Below, piece by piece: positions 6,830 to 15,246 of a stretch of 33,953 nucleotides of DNA (its first letter is position 1; each line of letters begins with the position of its first letter). The notes under the pieces were generated by a model. That model was not told the origin of the DNA and made no database searches. It saw only the letters and a program-made list of their open reading frames with translations. Origin of the DNA: Thermoplasmatota archaeon (GTDB lineage: Archaea > Thermoplasmatota > Thermoplasmata > Thermoplasmatales > Thermoplasmataceae); the NCBI GenBank assembly GCA_023379345.1, contig JAMCUV010000020.1, positions 1 to 33,953 of the forward strand, written 5' to 3'. Both the position numbers and the translations under genes were made by a program.

Positions 6830-7444
6830 ATGGCAGTAACATTAGGACAGAAAGCACCGGACTTCACGGTAAACTCAACGCAGGGCCCCATAACTCTATC
6901 AAATTTCAAGGGTAAATGGGTTTTGCTTTTCTCGCATCCTGCAGACTTCACACCTGTGTGCACAACTGAATTCATGGCATTTTCAGAATCCTATGAGGAG
7001 TTCAAGAAACTTGGAGTGGAACTTATAGGGCTCAGTGTTGACAGCATATATTCCCATATAGCGTGGCTCAAGGACATTAAGGACAAATATGGCATTGAGG
7101 TTCCATTCCCTGTTCTTGCAGATCTTGAGAGGGAGGTTGCAACCCAGTATAATCTGCTGGATCCCAAGGTTGGCACAACAGTAAGGGGAGTGTTCATAAT
7201 AGATCCGAACCAGACTGTAAGATGGATGATATACTATCCTGCTGAGACTGGAAGGAGTATCAGGGAAATCATACGTGTCATTAAAGCTCTCCAGTTCAAC
7301 TGGGACAAGAAACTGGCCACACCTGCCAACTGGGAACCGGGCAAAGAGGGGATTGCATCAGCTCCTAGCACGCTGAAGGATGCTCTTGCAAGAGAAAAGG
7401 AAGCGGGAGCCGAACGCTGGTACCTGAAAAGAGTCAAAGCGTGA
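6830..7444 (+). CDS. 1-Cys peroxiredoxin (Prx6-type)
   Basis: A 204-residue thioredoxin-fold peroxidase reducing hydrogen and organic peroxides. The peroxidatic cysteine is C44 in DFTPVCTTE, with the usual FSHPADFTPVC context, and the distal arginine is in TTVRGVFIID. It is the only cysteine in the protein, so there is no resolving cysteine; many archaeal Prx6-type enzymes carry a C-terminal CxxxC, which is absent from the end RWYLKRVKA. An external thiol or another protein must regenerate it. The long C-terminal extension (residues about 150-204) is typical of the Prx6 dimerisation domain. A short leader with GGTGAT precedes the ATG. A small unknown gene follows within about 20 bases and may be cotranscribed. 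Confidence 0.93.
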   Translation: MAVTLGQKAPDFTVNSTQGPITLSNFKGKWVLLFSHPADFTPVCTTEFMAFSESYEEFKKLGVELIGLSVDSIYSHIAWLKDIKDKYGIEVPFPVLADLEREVATQYNLLDPKVGTTVRGVFIIDPNQTVRWMIYYPAETGRSIREIIRVIKALQFNWDKKLATPANWEPGKEGIASAPSTLKDALAREKEAGAERWYLKRVKA

Positions 7445-7463
7445 TATCTTGACTCTCTGTGCC

Positions 7464-7787
7464 ATGTACAACATCACTGTGGGGGAGAGGCACCCCGCAG
7501 TAATCTGTGTTGATCTCTCAAATGTCAGCAAATCGCTTCTTGCCCTGGCAGATGTGCTTTCCACTGATTATGTGGAAGATGGTCTGCAGGAGTTCATTGA
7601 GGAGTTTTCCAGGACGGACGAGGTCATGCCGGAAGACAAGACTGTGGGATTTGTGGTTGTTAACTCCACAAAGCGGGTGCTGTCATTATCCTTTGCTTCC
7701 ATTCCAGATGACCTGGCGAACAAACTTAAGGCAGATGCTGATTCCTTCAGGAAAATAGGCTACGATGTCCAGCTGGACATTGAATAA
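7464..7787 (+). CDS. Small conserved-looking protein of unknown function
   Basis: About 107 residues starting MYNITVGERHPAVICVDLSN; I do not recognise the family. It has an alternating strand-helix pattern (PAVICVDLS, LLALADVL, KTVGFVVVNS, RVLSLSFASI) and an acidic C-terminus, with no signal peptide or membrane segment. The frame extends to a TTG at 7449, but the ATG at 7464 is preferred because the GTGAT at 7441-7445 is only 3 bases from the TTG. It starts 19 bases after the peroxiredoxin stop, so it is probably expressed with it. A run of six T at 7813-7818 downstream would end the transcript before tatA. Confidence 0.6.
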   Translation: MYNITVGERHPAVICVDLSNVSKSLLALADVLSTDYVEDGLQEFIEEFSRTDEVMPEDKTVGFVVVNSTKRVLSLSFASIPDDLANKLKADADSFRKIGYDVQLDIE

Positions 7788-7812
7788 GAAAGCCTCTGCG
7801 CATCTGGTCCGC

Positions 7813-7818
7813 TTTTTT
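7813..7818 (+). terminator. T6 terminator after the peroxiredoxin unit
   Basis: A run of six T lies 26 bases after the stop at 7787 and before the tatA TATA box at 7829. Oligo-T tracts end transcription in archaea. No stable hairpin precedes it. Confidence 0.4.
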
Positions 7819-7828
7819 CCATAAAAGG

Positions 7829-7836
7829 TTAAATAA
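7829..7836 (+). promoter_or_regulatory. TATA box for tatA-tatC
   Basis: TTAAATAA is centred about 25 bases before the ATG at 7857. It supports a leaderless start there instead of the TTG at 7842, which lies only a few bases after the box. Confidence 0.55.
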
Positions 7837-7856
7837 GCAGGTTGAATTACATTGGT

Positions 7857-8162
7857 ATGTTTGATTCACCCATAGAGTGGTTGATCATTGTAGCGGTTAT
7901 ACTCCTGCTTTTTGGGAGCACCAAGAAGATCCCGGAATTCGCCAGGAACCTTGGAAAAGCGACGGGCGAATTCAAGCGCGGGCAGATGGAGCTTGAGAAT
8001 GAGATCAAGAAAGCCATGAATCCGGCACCGGCAGCTGCTGATGCCAACAAAGCCATAGATTATACTGAGATAGCACGCAACCTCGGAATAGATCCCGCAA
8101 ACAAGACCCACGAACAGCTTACGAAAGAAATCGCTGAGAAACTGAAGCTCAATGATCAATGA
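7857..8162 (+). CDS. tatA: Twin-arginine translocase subunit TatA
   Basis: A 101-residue protein with the TatA layout: a short N-terminal membrane helix (about residues 5-19, WLIIVAVILLLF), the FG hinge at 19-20, an amphipathic helix (KIPEFARNLGKATGEFKRG) and a charged C-terminal tail. TatA oligomers form the pore through which folded proteins with RR signal peptides cross the membrane. The tail carries an Ala/Pro-rich linker (residues about 55-63) and a helical end, longer than in minimal TatA proteins. The stop overlaps the tatC start (ATGA, 8159-8162). No tatB is present here, as is usual in archaeal two-component Tat systems. Confidence 0.92.
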   Translation: MFDSPIEWLIIVAVILLLFGSTKKIPEFARNLGKATGEFKRGQMELENEIKKAMNPAPAAADANKAIDYTEIARNLGIDPANKTHEQLTKEIAEKLKLNDQ

Positions 8163-8986
8163 CAGACGAAGAATTCCTGCCAATTATCTTTAAGAATATA
8201 GATGAGTTGCGTTTTCGTCTAGTCCGTATTCTTGAAGTGTTTGGATTCTTCTTTATATTCTTCCTGATTTTTTCCATACACAGGGTGACATTATTTGGTG
8301 TGTCATTCCCGTTCATCACCTTTGACGTTTACCACAATATTCCTGCACAGTTCCTGAAACTTCTGGAGGCGCATATAATTCCCAACGGAACCCAGCTACT
8401 TGTATTGAAGCCAACAGATGGAGTCTCGGCCAACATATACACCGCGCTGTTTCTTTCCCTTATATTTGCCATGCCCAATATCGTATACCAGATAGGCAAG
8501 TTCATCGGCCCTGCACTTAAGAAGAGCGAAAAGGAGCTCATAAGGGTCATAACGGTGCCAGCAAGCCTCCTCTTTGCAGCGGGCGCATTCATGGGCCTGT
8601 GGTTTGTGGCTCCGGAACTCTTCACCATATTTCACAATTTCAACATCGGCCTGGGGGCCGAATCCACCATGGGCGTCATGAGCTTTGTGTCCTTTCTACT
8701 TCTGTATGTTGTGAGCTTTGGAGTTGCATTTGAGATTCCAGTGTTCATGTATGGACTCACCAGATCCGGCATGGTTCAGGCTGAAACCTGGTACAAGTAC
8801 TGGAGGTATGCAATCGTTGGATCACTGGTCTTTGGAATGATATTTTCCCCCGGAGTGCTTGGATTCACAATGATGGTAATGTCATTACCCATGATTGCAC
8901 TGTATTTCGCGGGCGCATATTTTGCCATGAGGTACCAGAGAAAATACGGGCAGAAGGAATCAAATACTGTTACGGAAGCGCTCTAA
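8159..8986 (+). CDS. tatC: Twin-arginine translocase subunit TatC
   Basis: A 275-residue polytopic membrane protein that recognises twin-arginine signal peptides. The cytoplasmic N-terminus carries NIDELRFRLVR, matching the conserved ELRxR motif, and the segment ANIYTALFLSLIFAMPNIVYQIGKFIGPAL matches the family core before the third helix. Six hydrophobic segments are visible. The first extracytoplasmic loop (about residues 45-85) is long. Start and tatA stop overlap by 4 bases. The 3' end overlaps the convergent crotonase-family gene by 27 bases. Confidence 0.93.
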   Translation: MTDEEFLPIIFKNIDELRFRLVRILEVFGFFFIFFLIFSIHRVTLFGVSFPFITFDVYHNIPAQFLKLLEAHIIPNGTQLLVLKPTDGVSANIYTALFLSLIFAMPNIVYQIGKFIGPALKKSEKELIRVITVPASLLFAAGAFMGLWFVAPELFTIFHNFNIGLGAESTMGVMSFVSFLLLYVVSFGVAFEIPVFMYGLTRSGMVQAETWYKYWRYAIVGSLVFGMIFSPGVLGFTMMVMSLPMIALYFAGAYFAMRYQRKYGQKESNTVTEAL

Positions 8987-9697
8987 TTCAGTCATTGTCA
9001 GGCAGCTGGGTGAATAGATCCTGAAGAAAAGAGAATCTATGGCCTGCCTGTACTGGCCAACGCGTTCCGCTGGCTTGAGCATGCTCACCAGCCTTGTCTC
9101 CATCTTCCTGCAGTAATTTTCGGCATCTCTCATGAAATTCATGGAATCTATGATTGCTGTTATCATGCCGAACGATTGTGCTTCCTGTATTCCGAATATC
9201 GCGCCTGATTTAACTGCGGCAAAGAGACCGCCGGGATACTTGTCTGGTATTTCAGGAACAAAACCTGTGAGTGAGGGGATCCCGAACTTGATTTCCGGCA
9301 TCCCGAAGTGCGATCTCCCGGAACTGATTATAAAATCAGAACACAATGCGATCTCCAGTCCCAGGCCAAGGGCATAGCCATTTATGGCGGATATGACGGG
9401 CCGGTCATTCCTCAGTATTATCCTTGCAATAGAAGTTCCAAGTGAATAGGCCTCCTCCAGATGCATCTTATCAGATATCTTGGTGCAGGAGGCTGAATAG
9501 CCAACAGAAAATGCCCTCTCGCCACTTCCTGTGATCATTATGGGATTGTTGTTTCCAGAAATTGCTTCGGTCAGGGCCATCAACATGTCCCTGAGTCCTT
9601 CATTGGTGAGGGTGTTGTTCACTCCATTTGATATTGTGACAACATTGAGATCATCCTCCTTCTTAAGATTCACCAGGGGAACTCTCTCCAGAGACAT
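8960..9697 (-). CDS. Enoyl-CoA hydratase/isomerase family protein
   Basis: A 245-residue crotonase-fold protein acting on acyl-CoA thioesters. The oxyanion-hole segments GERAFSVGYSAS (59-70) and INGYALGLGLEIALCSD (105-121) are present, and both glutamates of true enoyl-CoA hydratases are kept: E115 (GLE) and E135 (MPEIKFG). Hydratase activity is therefore plausible, though family members have many reactions. The protein is slightly short, with a divergent C-terminal third. An acyl-CoA dehydrogenase gene lies 14 kb away and could act in the same fatty or branched-chain acyl-CoA degradation, but they are not in one operon. The AATTTTTAAG box about 29 bases before the ATG predicts a leaderless message. 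Confidence 0.85.
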   Translation of the reverse strand: MSLERVPLVNLKKEDDLNVVTISNGVNNTLTNEGLRDMLMALTEAISGNNNPIMITGSGERAFSVGYSASCTKISDKMHLEEAYSLGTSIARIILRNDRPVISAINGYALGLGLEIALCSDFIISSGRSHFGMPEIKFGIPSLTGFVPEIPDKYPGGLFAAVKSGAIFGIQEAQSFGMITAIIDSMNFMRDAENYCRKMETRLVSMLKPAERVGQYRQAIDSLFFRIYSPSCLTMTELERFRNSI

Positions 9698-9721
9698 GGG
9701 TACAAATATGCAGGACTTGAC

Positions 9722-9730
9722 TTAAAAATT
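9722..9730 (-). promoter_or_regulatory. TATA-like box of the crotonase-family gene, also a T5 run after the nuo operon
   Basis: The minus strand reads ATTTTTAAG centred about 29 bases before the ATG at 9697. The same T5 run lies about 30 bases after the stop of the last gene of the complex I operon (9755), so it may both end that transcript and start the next. Confidence 0.4.
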
Positions 9731-9754
9731 GACCTCACATGTAGCGAAATTTCT

Positions 9755-10009
9755 TCAGTACATTGTGAGATTATATTTCCGGTCCATGGCCTGATAATCT
9801 TCCAGTGAAGTTATTCTCAGAAGGTCTGTAAGTGTTTGCATTGCCTTGGCATAACTGTCGTCGTATATCTCCCTGCCAAGGATCAGGCGTTTCTGCACTG
9901 GATCATACATAACCTGTTCACCGTGCTTCTTAAGGCAGTGTATGCATTCCGCCGCAGACTCCTCATTCTCCTCAATGTGGGAAAAGCAATCGTCAAACCT
10001 TGCAGTCAT
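9755..10009 (-). CDS. Unknown small Cys/His-rich protein, last gene of the nuo operon
   Basis: An 84-residue protein, soluble, acidic, without a recognised family. The N-terminal third is rich in possible metal ligands: C8, H11, C22, H24, C25 and H29 (DDCFSH, then ECIHCLKKH), which could bind zinc or iron. The C-terminal half is helical. Its ATG overlaps the stop of the preceding gene (ATGA, 10006-10009), which in turn sits 5 bases after nuoN, so it is cotranscribed with complex I. It may be an assembly or accessory factor; this is inference from position only. Confidence 0.7.
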   Translation of the reverse strand: MTARFDDCFSHIEENEESAAECIHCLKKHGEQVMYDPVQKRLILGREIYDDSYAKAMQTLTDLLRITSLEDYQAMDRKYNLTMY

Positions 10010-10371
10010 AGATCATCGCACCTCTTCATGTCAAATTCAGGAAACCTGACATCGTATCGGTCAATGGCAAGCTCCAGCAGATAGAACAGCGAAGGCAGAT
10101 AACCATGTTCACCTGTCTGCCTTTCGAGAAGGTTTTCAAGGCCATGGATTCCTCCGCTAATTGATTTGAACTGCTCCAGTGTAATCTGGGATCTTAGGAG
10201 GCTGTCAAGAGCTTTCAGAAACTCCAGATACCCCTGCAGTTCCGGTCTGCTTCTCCGCTTCAGGATGATTCCGAGATTCCTTATGCGCCTCTGAATGACC
10301 TTCTCCGCATCTCCGATATCGCCGTATATTATTGCACTCTTGATTATTTCCATATCGCTGTCTATGGACAT
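10006..10371 (-). CDS. Unknown helical protein cotranscribed with complex I genes
   Basis: A 121-residue charged, predominantly helical protein starting MSIDSDMEIIKSAIIYG, without recognised domains, signal peptide or membrane segment. The frame runs further upstream into nuoN, but the ATG at 10371 is preferred: it follows the nuoN stop (TGA, 10377-10379) by 5 bases, and a GGTGATT ribosome binding site overlaps that stop. The protein may be a peripheral partner or assembly factor of the NADH-module-less complex I. Repeated helices with Leu spacing (LGIILKRRSRPELQGYLEFL) suggest a helical bundle. Confidence 0.7.
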   Translation of the reverse strand: MSIDSDMEIIKSAIIYGDIGDAEKVIQRRIRNLGIILKRRSRPELQGYLEFLKALDSLLRSQITLEQFKSISGGIHGLENLLERQTGEHGYLPSLFYLLELAIDRYDVRFPEFDMKRCDDL

Positions 10372-10376
10372 TTCAA

Positions 10377-11825
10377 TCACCCGAATAATCCGTTTGCCAT
10401 GCTTATGAGGGAGGGCCACCAGATGACAACCACTGATAGGGCCACTGTTATGAGTGCGGAAGCGTAAATGGGCACCCTGGCTGAGGTTGACATATCAAAT
10501 GGCTCTCCAGAAATGGGATCCTTACCAAACATATACAGAATTATCCTGAAATAATAGAAAACAGAAATTGCACTGTTCAGTATGGCGATTATGGCCAGCC
10601 ACCAGAGGTTCCCCTCTATGAGTGACAGGAAAAGAAGATACTTGGCAAAGAACCCTCCCGTTATTGGGACCCCTGCCAGTGCAAGGAGCATCACTGCGAA
10701 GCTTACTGCAGTTGCAGGTGATTTCTTGGCCAGGCCCGAAATATCGCTGATCATGACATTATCTTTCTTGACCAGGTTCAGTGTTATGAAAGCCCCTCCC
10801 TTCATGAACACGTAAACGAGAGCATAGAACATTCCTGCCGCAACTGCCACATCAACCACTGCAGAATTTGTGTTTCCCACAAAGCCCACCACTGCAAGCA
10901 CAAGTATGAGGTACCCCGCCTGCGCTATGCTGGAATATGCCAGTAGCCTCTTCAGGTTGTTCTGAGATAGGGCTGCGACGTTGCCGTATGTCATTGTCAG
11001 TATGGAAAGTATGATGAAGAGATATGAAACATCCCTGAAATCTGAGGAGAAACCCACAAGGAATATCTTCAGTATCACCAGGAAAGCCAGGACCTTGCTT
11101 CCAGCAGCAAGATACGCAGAGATGGAGTTCTCTGTGCCATCATAGGCATCAAGTGCCCACTGGTGCATTGGGAATATTGCCAGCTTGAAGCCAAAGCCGA
11201 TTATGAGGAACACTAGTGAAATCAGGAGTTCCGGTGTAGGTGGGGCTGATTTCAGTACCTGAAGATCAAAGGTTCCGGTCTGAAGAAAGAAGAATGAAGC
11301 CCCGAAGAGTATGAATGCCGTTGCGATTGTTCCAGTAAAGAAGTACTTGATTGTGCCCTCCAGGTTACGCCGGGATTTGCCAAAGCTTGCGAGCACATAT
11401 GTCCCAATACTAACCGATTCAAATGCCACGAAAAGCGTGATTATGTTGTAGCTGAATGCGGCAAATATCATGCCAACTGAGACAAAGAGCAGGGTTGCGT
11501 AAAATACCTCACTCTTTGATTTAATTGCCCTTGTTGCCGGATAGGAAATGAGCATTCCGGAAAGCAGCATGACTATGGCGAAGTATATTCCGAAGTCTGA
11601 ATACTGGAAGGTGCCGTAAAAGAGGGATTTTCCCACGGGAGAAAGGAGGAATACCAGGATTGCAGATATTCCCAGAGCTCCAAAGGAGATCCATGAGATT
11701 ATGCGCTTATCGATTCTGAAGGTTCCTAGGGCAAGGATTATGAACCCCACAAGCCCAAGGAATATCTCGGGCGTGAAGGTTACAAGAGCCTGTGCTCCAC
11801 TCAGTGAAATTATTGCAGCTGTCAT
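10377..11825 (-). CDS. nuoN: Complex I subunit N (proton-pumping antiporter-like)
   Basis: A 482-residue membrane protein of the Mrp antiporter-like family with about 14 hydrophobic helices. The helix-5 glutamate is seen in VAFESVSIGTYVLASFG, and the discontinuous-helix region in FKLAIFPMHQWALDAYDGTENSISAYLAAGSKV, with the family's lysine and histidine. It forms one of three proton channels in the membrane arm. The ATG overlaps the nuoM stop by one base (TAATG, 11823-11827), following a purine-rich GGGGGAAT. The next gene starts 5 bases after its stop. Confidence 0.95.
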   Translation of the reverse strand: MTAAIISLSGAQALVTFTPEIFLGLVGFIILALGTFRIDKRIISWISFGALGISAILVFLLSPVGKSLFYGTFQYSDFGIYFAIVMLLSGMLISYPATRAIKSKSEVFYATLLFVSVGMIFAAFSYNIITLFVAFESVSIGTYVLASFGKSRRNLEGTIKYFFTGTIATAFILFGASFFFLQTGTFDLQVLKSAPPTPELLISLVFLIIGFGFKLAIFPMHQWALDAYDGTENSISAYLAAGSKVLAFLVILKIFLVGFSSDFRDVSYLFIILSILTMTYGNVAALSQNNLKRLLAYSSIAQAGYLILVLAVVGFVGNTNSAVVDVAVAAGMFYALVYVFMKGGAFITLNLVKKDNVMISDISGLAKKSPATAVSFAVMLLALAGVPITGGFFAKYLLFLSLIEGNLWWLAIIAILNSAISVFYYFRIILYMFGKDPISGEPFDMSTSARVPIYASALITVALSVVVIWWPSLISMANGLFG

Positions 11826-13306
11826 TAGATTATTCCCCCAACATAGGATACAAGTATGCCATAGATCAGGTTTGGAACTATTCCAAGAATGAATATGGCA
11901 GCGAATGTCCCCATAAGTATGGCAAATCTGGATGGCGTCACGTCGGCGATCTTCCCAAGATTCTCGTTATAAGGCCCGTATAGCGATCTCTGTGCGGCCC
12001 ATATGTGATAAGATGCGGTCACTATCATTCCAAGTATCACCAGTAGTATGAGCCAGCCGATTGCTGCAAAAGACCCCACAAGAATTGAGAACTCACCGAT
12101 AAATCCTGCCAGTCCCGGAAGACCAAGGGATGCCAGTAGCCCGGCAAGAAGGAATGTGCTGAGCATGGGCACCTCACGGTAAATGCCACCGAGTCCGTAG
12201 GTTGTTTCCTTTCCTGTACTCATCTTTATGAAATACAGCGCCGTGAATATCATGGCCATGATGAGCCCATGAGCCACTATCTGGAACATGCCTCCAGCAA
12301 GCTCAAGGCTGGCGGTATATTTTGTGCCTTCCAGGAGGCCGGCGCCGAATGAAAGTGTGACAAAGCCCATTGCCCCTGCGCTGGCGAATGCCATCATGCG
12401 CTTGAGGTTCTTCTGGATCAGTGCTGTGAATGAGAAATAGAGGAGGCTGATGATGCCCAGGGCCACCAGAAGCTGCAGTACACCGGTCCCAAGGGAGCTG
12501 TATATTGGCATAAGTATCCCAAACAGTCCATAACCCCCCATCAGGGATAAGCCCCCCGCAAGTATAACAGTGCCCGGGTATGGAGATGTCTCGTATGTGT
12601 CAGGAAGCCACGAGTGAAGCGGGAAAGACGGCATCTTCACCAGGAATGCGAAGAGGAAGCCGAAGAATGCGAAGTACCTGAGAGCTGTTGGAATCATGTC
12701 AATGTACTTCGACTGCATGAGCGCCCCTATTTCGAAGGTAAATACTCCAGTTGCGTCATAGTGATATGCGTACACTGTGAATATGGCAAGGAGAAGGAAC
12801 ACGGAGCCTATGTGGGTATAAACGAAGAACTTCAGTGAAACATGATCCTTGTTTCTCCCCCCATATTGTGCAACCATGAAGTATACCGGTATAAGCACCA
12901 CCTCCCAGAATATATAGAAAAACAGGAAGTCTCTGGAAATAAGTATTCCATAGAGCCCGACCTCGGTTATCATGATGTATGAATACATTGTCTGGGTGAA
13001 TTCATGCTTGCCGGCTATGAAAGCCGCGATGAATATGACTATTCCTGAAAGAATAAGCAGTGCGTCGGCAAAGCCGCTGACCCCAATGGAGAACGCAATA
13101 CCAATGGAGGGCGCAAGATTGTAAACACTTACTGAACGGAATCCTCCGGCCCCGTAACCCGTGCTGAATCTCAGTATGCTGTATACTATTGTGGCGACGA
13201 GGAATATGGCCGTGGCAATGAGGGCATATTCACGCCTGCGATCCGTAAAAGCGAATGAAACCAGTGAGGCAAGTACCATTATTATGAAAAGTATGAGAAT
13301 GAACAA
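11825..13306 (-). CDS. nuoM: Complex I subunit M (proton-pumping antiporter-like)
   Basis: A 493-residue antiporter-like membrane subunit. Signature segments are FFYIFWEVVLIPVYFMVAQYGG with the conserved glutamate, and FLVKMPSFPLHSWLPDTYETSPYPGTVILAGG with the conserved lysine and histidine. The start is a TTG at 13306 one base after the nuoL stop. Using the first internal ATG at 13279 would remove half of the first membrane helix (FILILFIIMVLASLVSFAF), so TTG is preferred. GGTTGATG just upstream could act as the ribosome binding site. Confidence 0.95.
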   Translation of the reverse strand: MFILILFIIMVLASLVSFAFTDRRREYALIATAIFLVATIVYSILRFSTGYGAGGFRSVSVYNLAPSIGIAFSIGVSGFADALLILSGIVIFIAAFIAGKHEFTQTMYSYIMITEVGLYGILISRDFLFFYIFWEVVLIPVYFMVAQYGGRNKDHVSLKFFVYTHIGSVFLLLAIFTVYAYHYDATGVFTFEIGALMQSKYIDMIPTALRYFAFFGFLFAFLVKMPSFPLHSWLPDTYETSPYPGTVILAGGLSLMGGYGLFGILMPIYSSLGTGVLQLLVALGIISLLYFSFTALIQKNLKRMMAFASAGAMGFVTLSFGAGLLEGTKYTASLELAGGMFQIVAHGLIMAMIFTALYFIKMSTGKETTYGLGGIYREVPMLSTFLLAGLLASLGLPGLAGFIGEFSILVGSFAAIGWLILLVILGMIVTASYHIWAAQRSLYGPYNENLGKIADVTPSRFAILMGTFAAIFILGIVPNLIYGILVSYVGGII

Positions 13307-13307
13307 G

Positions 13308-15245
13308 TTACATCAACCCCGCCAGGAGCATTATGATAAAAACAATGGAAATGCCTATTATGAGGACAACAAAGTAGTTCTCCACCACTCCGTCCTGCAG
13401 TTTCCTGAAGAATGACCCAAGACTCAGTGTTCCTGATCCTGTCTTGTCCACCGCGTTGTTGTACGCATTCTCAAATGAGGCGATACCGCCGGATACTGGC
13501 GCTATGACTCTCTCGGCAATTATATTTGTGAACAGTGTGTCTAGGTAGAACTTGTTCTTCGCCAGCCTGTAAAGCCTGTTCTTGTTGAAATCCATATGCC
13601 TCCACCTGTCTGTGCCGTAAAGAACATATGTAACAATGAGGCCGATGGCGAGGAGCGTGATGGGTATGGCTTCAATGTAAATGGGAACTGACGGAACAAA
13701 GGCTTCCGGAGTGATGAATTTATAGAAAGGAGTCTGTATGAGACCGAGTAAAAGCGCCCCTGCAGCCAGGATAAACAGCGGGATCAGTGCCCAGACAGAG
13801 GGATCCTTGGCATGCTCAGCCAGATGTGACCTGGGCTTTCCGAGGGAGACCCGGAAGAACATCCTGAAAGTGTAAAGTGTGGTTAGAAGCGTGCCGGTAG
13901 CAAGGAATATCCATGGAATAAAGCTCCAGGCAGTGCCATAATGCGTATAGTAGAGCCAGGAAGCTGAAATTATTGAATCCTTGGAGAAGTAGCCAGCAGT
14001 TCCGGGAAATGCGATTAATGCCAGTGACCCTATGAAGAGAAGAGTGACTGTCATGGGCATTTTTCTCCACAATCCGCCCATTTCCCTTGTGTCCCTGAGG
14101 TCCATAAGGGCTATGAGTATGGCACCGGCTGCCATGAACAGAAGTGCCTTGAACACTGCATGGACAACCAGATGGAACATTCCCAGCGGTACGGCAGCAT
14201 AACCGAACAGGCCGCCAAGGCCTATGGCTGCAAACATGTAACCTATCTGGCTTATTGTTGAATATGCCAGGATGCGTTTTATGTCATTTACAAATATTCC
14301 GATTATTCCAGCAAAAACCGCAGTAAAGGCTCCAAGTATGACCACTGAATAGAGTGCGAATGGTGCAGCTGCGTAAAATATGTTGAAGACCCTGGCGACA
14401 AGATAGACCCCGGCAGTAACCATTGTAGCTGCATGGATAAGGGCGGAAACCGTAGTTGGACCTTCCATTGCATCCGGTATCCATACGTGAAGTGGGAACT
14501 GTGCAGATTTACCTGCCGCTCCTGCCAGAAACAATACTGCAACAATACCCAAGGTGTTCTTTCCTATATAGGAAGCAATAAGACTGGCGTTATTGATGAG
14601 GAATGGTATGCTGAGCGGGCTGTTGCTGCCAAGACCTGGAAAACCAACCAGGGAATCGTAAAGGATTGCCATGCCTACAAGGAATAGCAGGTCACCAACT
14701 CTTGTCACTATGAATGCCTTCTTGGCAGCAGCTGTGGCATTTGGCTTGAAGAACCAGAAGCCTATAAGAAGGTATGAACACAGTCCCACCAGTTCCCAGA
14801 ACAGGAAGAATACAACCAGGTTCGAAGCCACCACAAGACCAAGCATTCCCGCCGTGAACAGGGAAGTTTCAGCAAAATACACATGCTTGTTTGGATCGTT
14901 CTTCATGTAATACAACGCAAAGAGATGTATCATCAATGACACAAATGACACCATCAGTGCCATCATTATGGACAGCCTGTCAATGAATATGCCAATATCA
15001 ATGTTGAAGAACCACAGGTAATGGTTATATGCATACTGCCCAGTTATGACATAAAGTTTTGAGCTGTTTGACACAACCGTTCCGGCATCGACATAGAAAA
15101 ATGTTATGATGGAGGCAACCAGTGCTCCGCCAACAGCAAGAGATGCTATGATTCCTGCCAGCGATTTATAACGCTTCCCAACTGCGAGAGCTATTGGGGC
15201 ACCAATGAGAGGACTTAGAAATATGAACCAACCAGGCCAATACAT
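13308..15245 (-). CDS. nuoL: Complex I subunit L (distal proton-pumping subunit)
   Basis: A 645-residue subunit, the largest of the membrane arm. The antiporter core is marked by LFWELVGLCSYLLIGFWF and GKSAQFPLHVWIPDAMEGPTTVSALIHAATMV, almost identical to bacterial NuoL. After the core there is a polar region (residues about 455-480), more hydrophobic helices, a stretch (about 555-610, NKNRLYRLAKNKFYLDTLFTNII) fitting the start of the lateral amphipathic helix, and a final membrane helix. The ATG at 15245 follows the nuoK stop by one base. Confidence 0.96.
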   Translation of the reverse strand: MYWPGWFIFLSPLIGAPIALAVGKRYKSLAGIIASLAVGGALVASIITFFYVDAGTVVSNSSKLYVITGQYAYNHYLWFFNIDIGIFIDRLSIMMALMVSFVSLMIHLFALYYMKNDPNKHVYFAETSLFTAGMLGLVVASNLVVFFLFWELVGLCSYLLIGFWFFKPNATAAAKKAFIVTRVGDLLFLVGMAILYDSLVGFPGLGSNSPLSIPFLINNASLIASYIGKNTLGIVAVLFLAGAAGKSAQFPLHVWIPDAMEGPTTVSALIHAATMVTAGVYLVARVFNIFYAAAPFALYSVVILGAFTAVFAGIIGIFVNDIKRILAYSTISQIGYMFAAIGLGGLFGYAAVPLGMFHLVVHAVFKALLFMAAGAILIALMDLRDTREMGGLWRKMPMTVTLLFIGSLALIAFPGTAGYFSKDSIISASWLYYTHYGTAWSFIPWIFLATGTLLTTLYTFRMFFRVSLGKPRSHLAEHAKDPSVWALIPLFILAAGALLLGLIQTPFYKFITPEAFVPSVPIYIEAIPITLLAIGLIVTYVLYGTDRWRHMDFNKNRLYRLAKNKFYLDTLFTNIIAERVIAPVSGGIASFENAYNNAVDKTGSGTLSLGSFFRKLQDGVVENYFVVLIIGISIVFIIMLLAGLM

Positions 15246-15246
15246 G

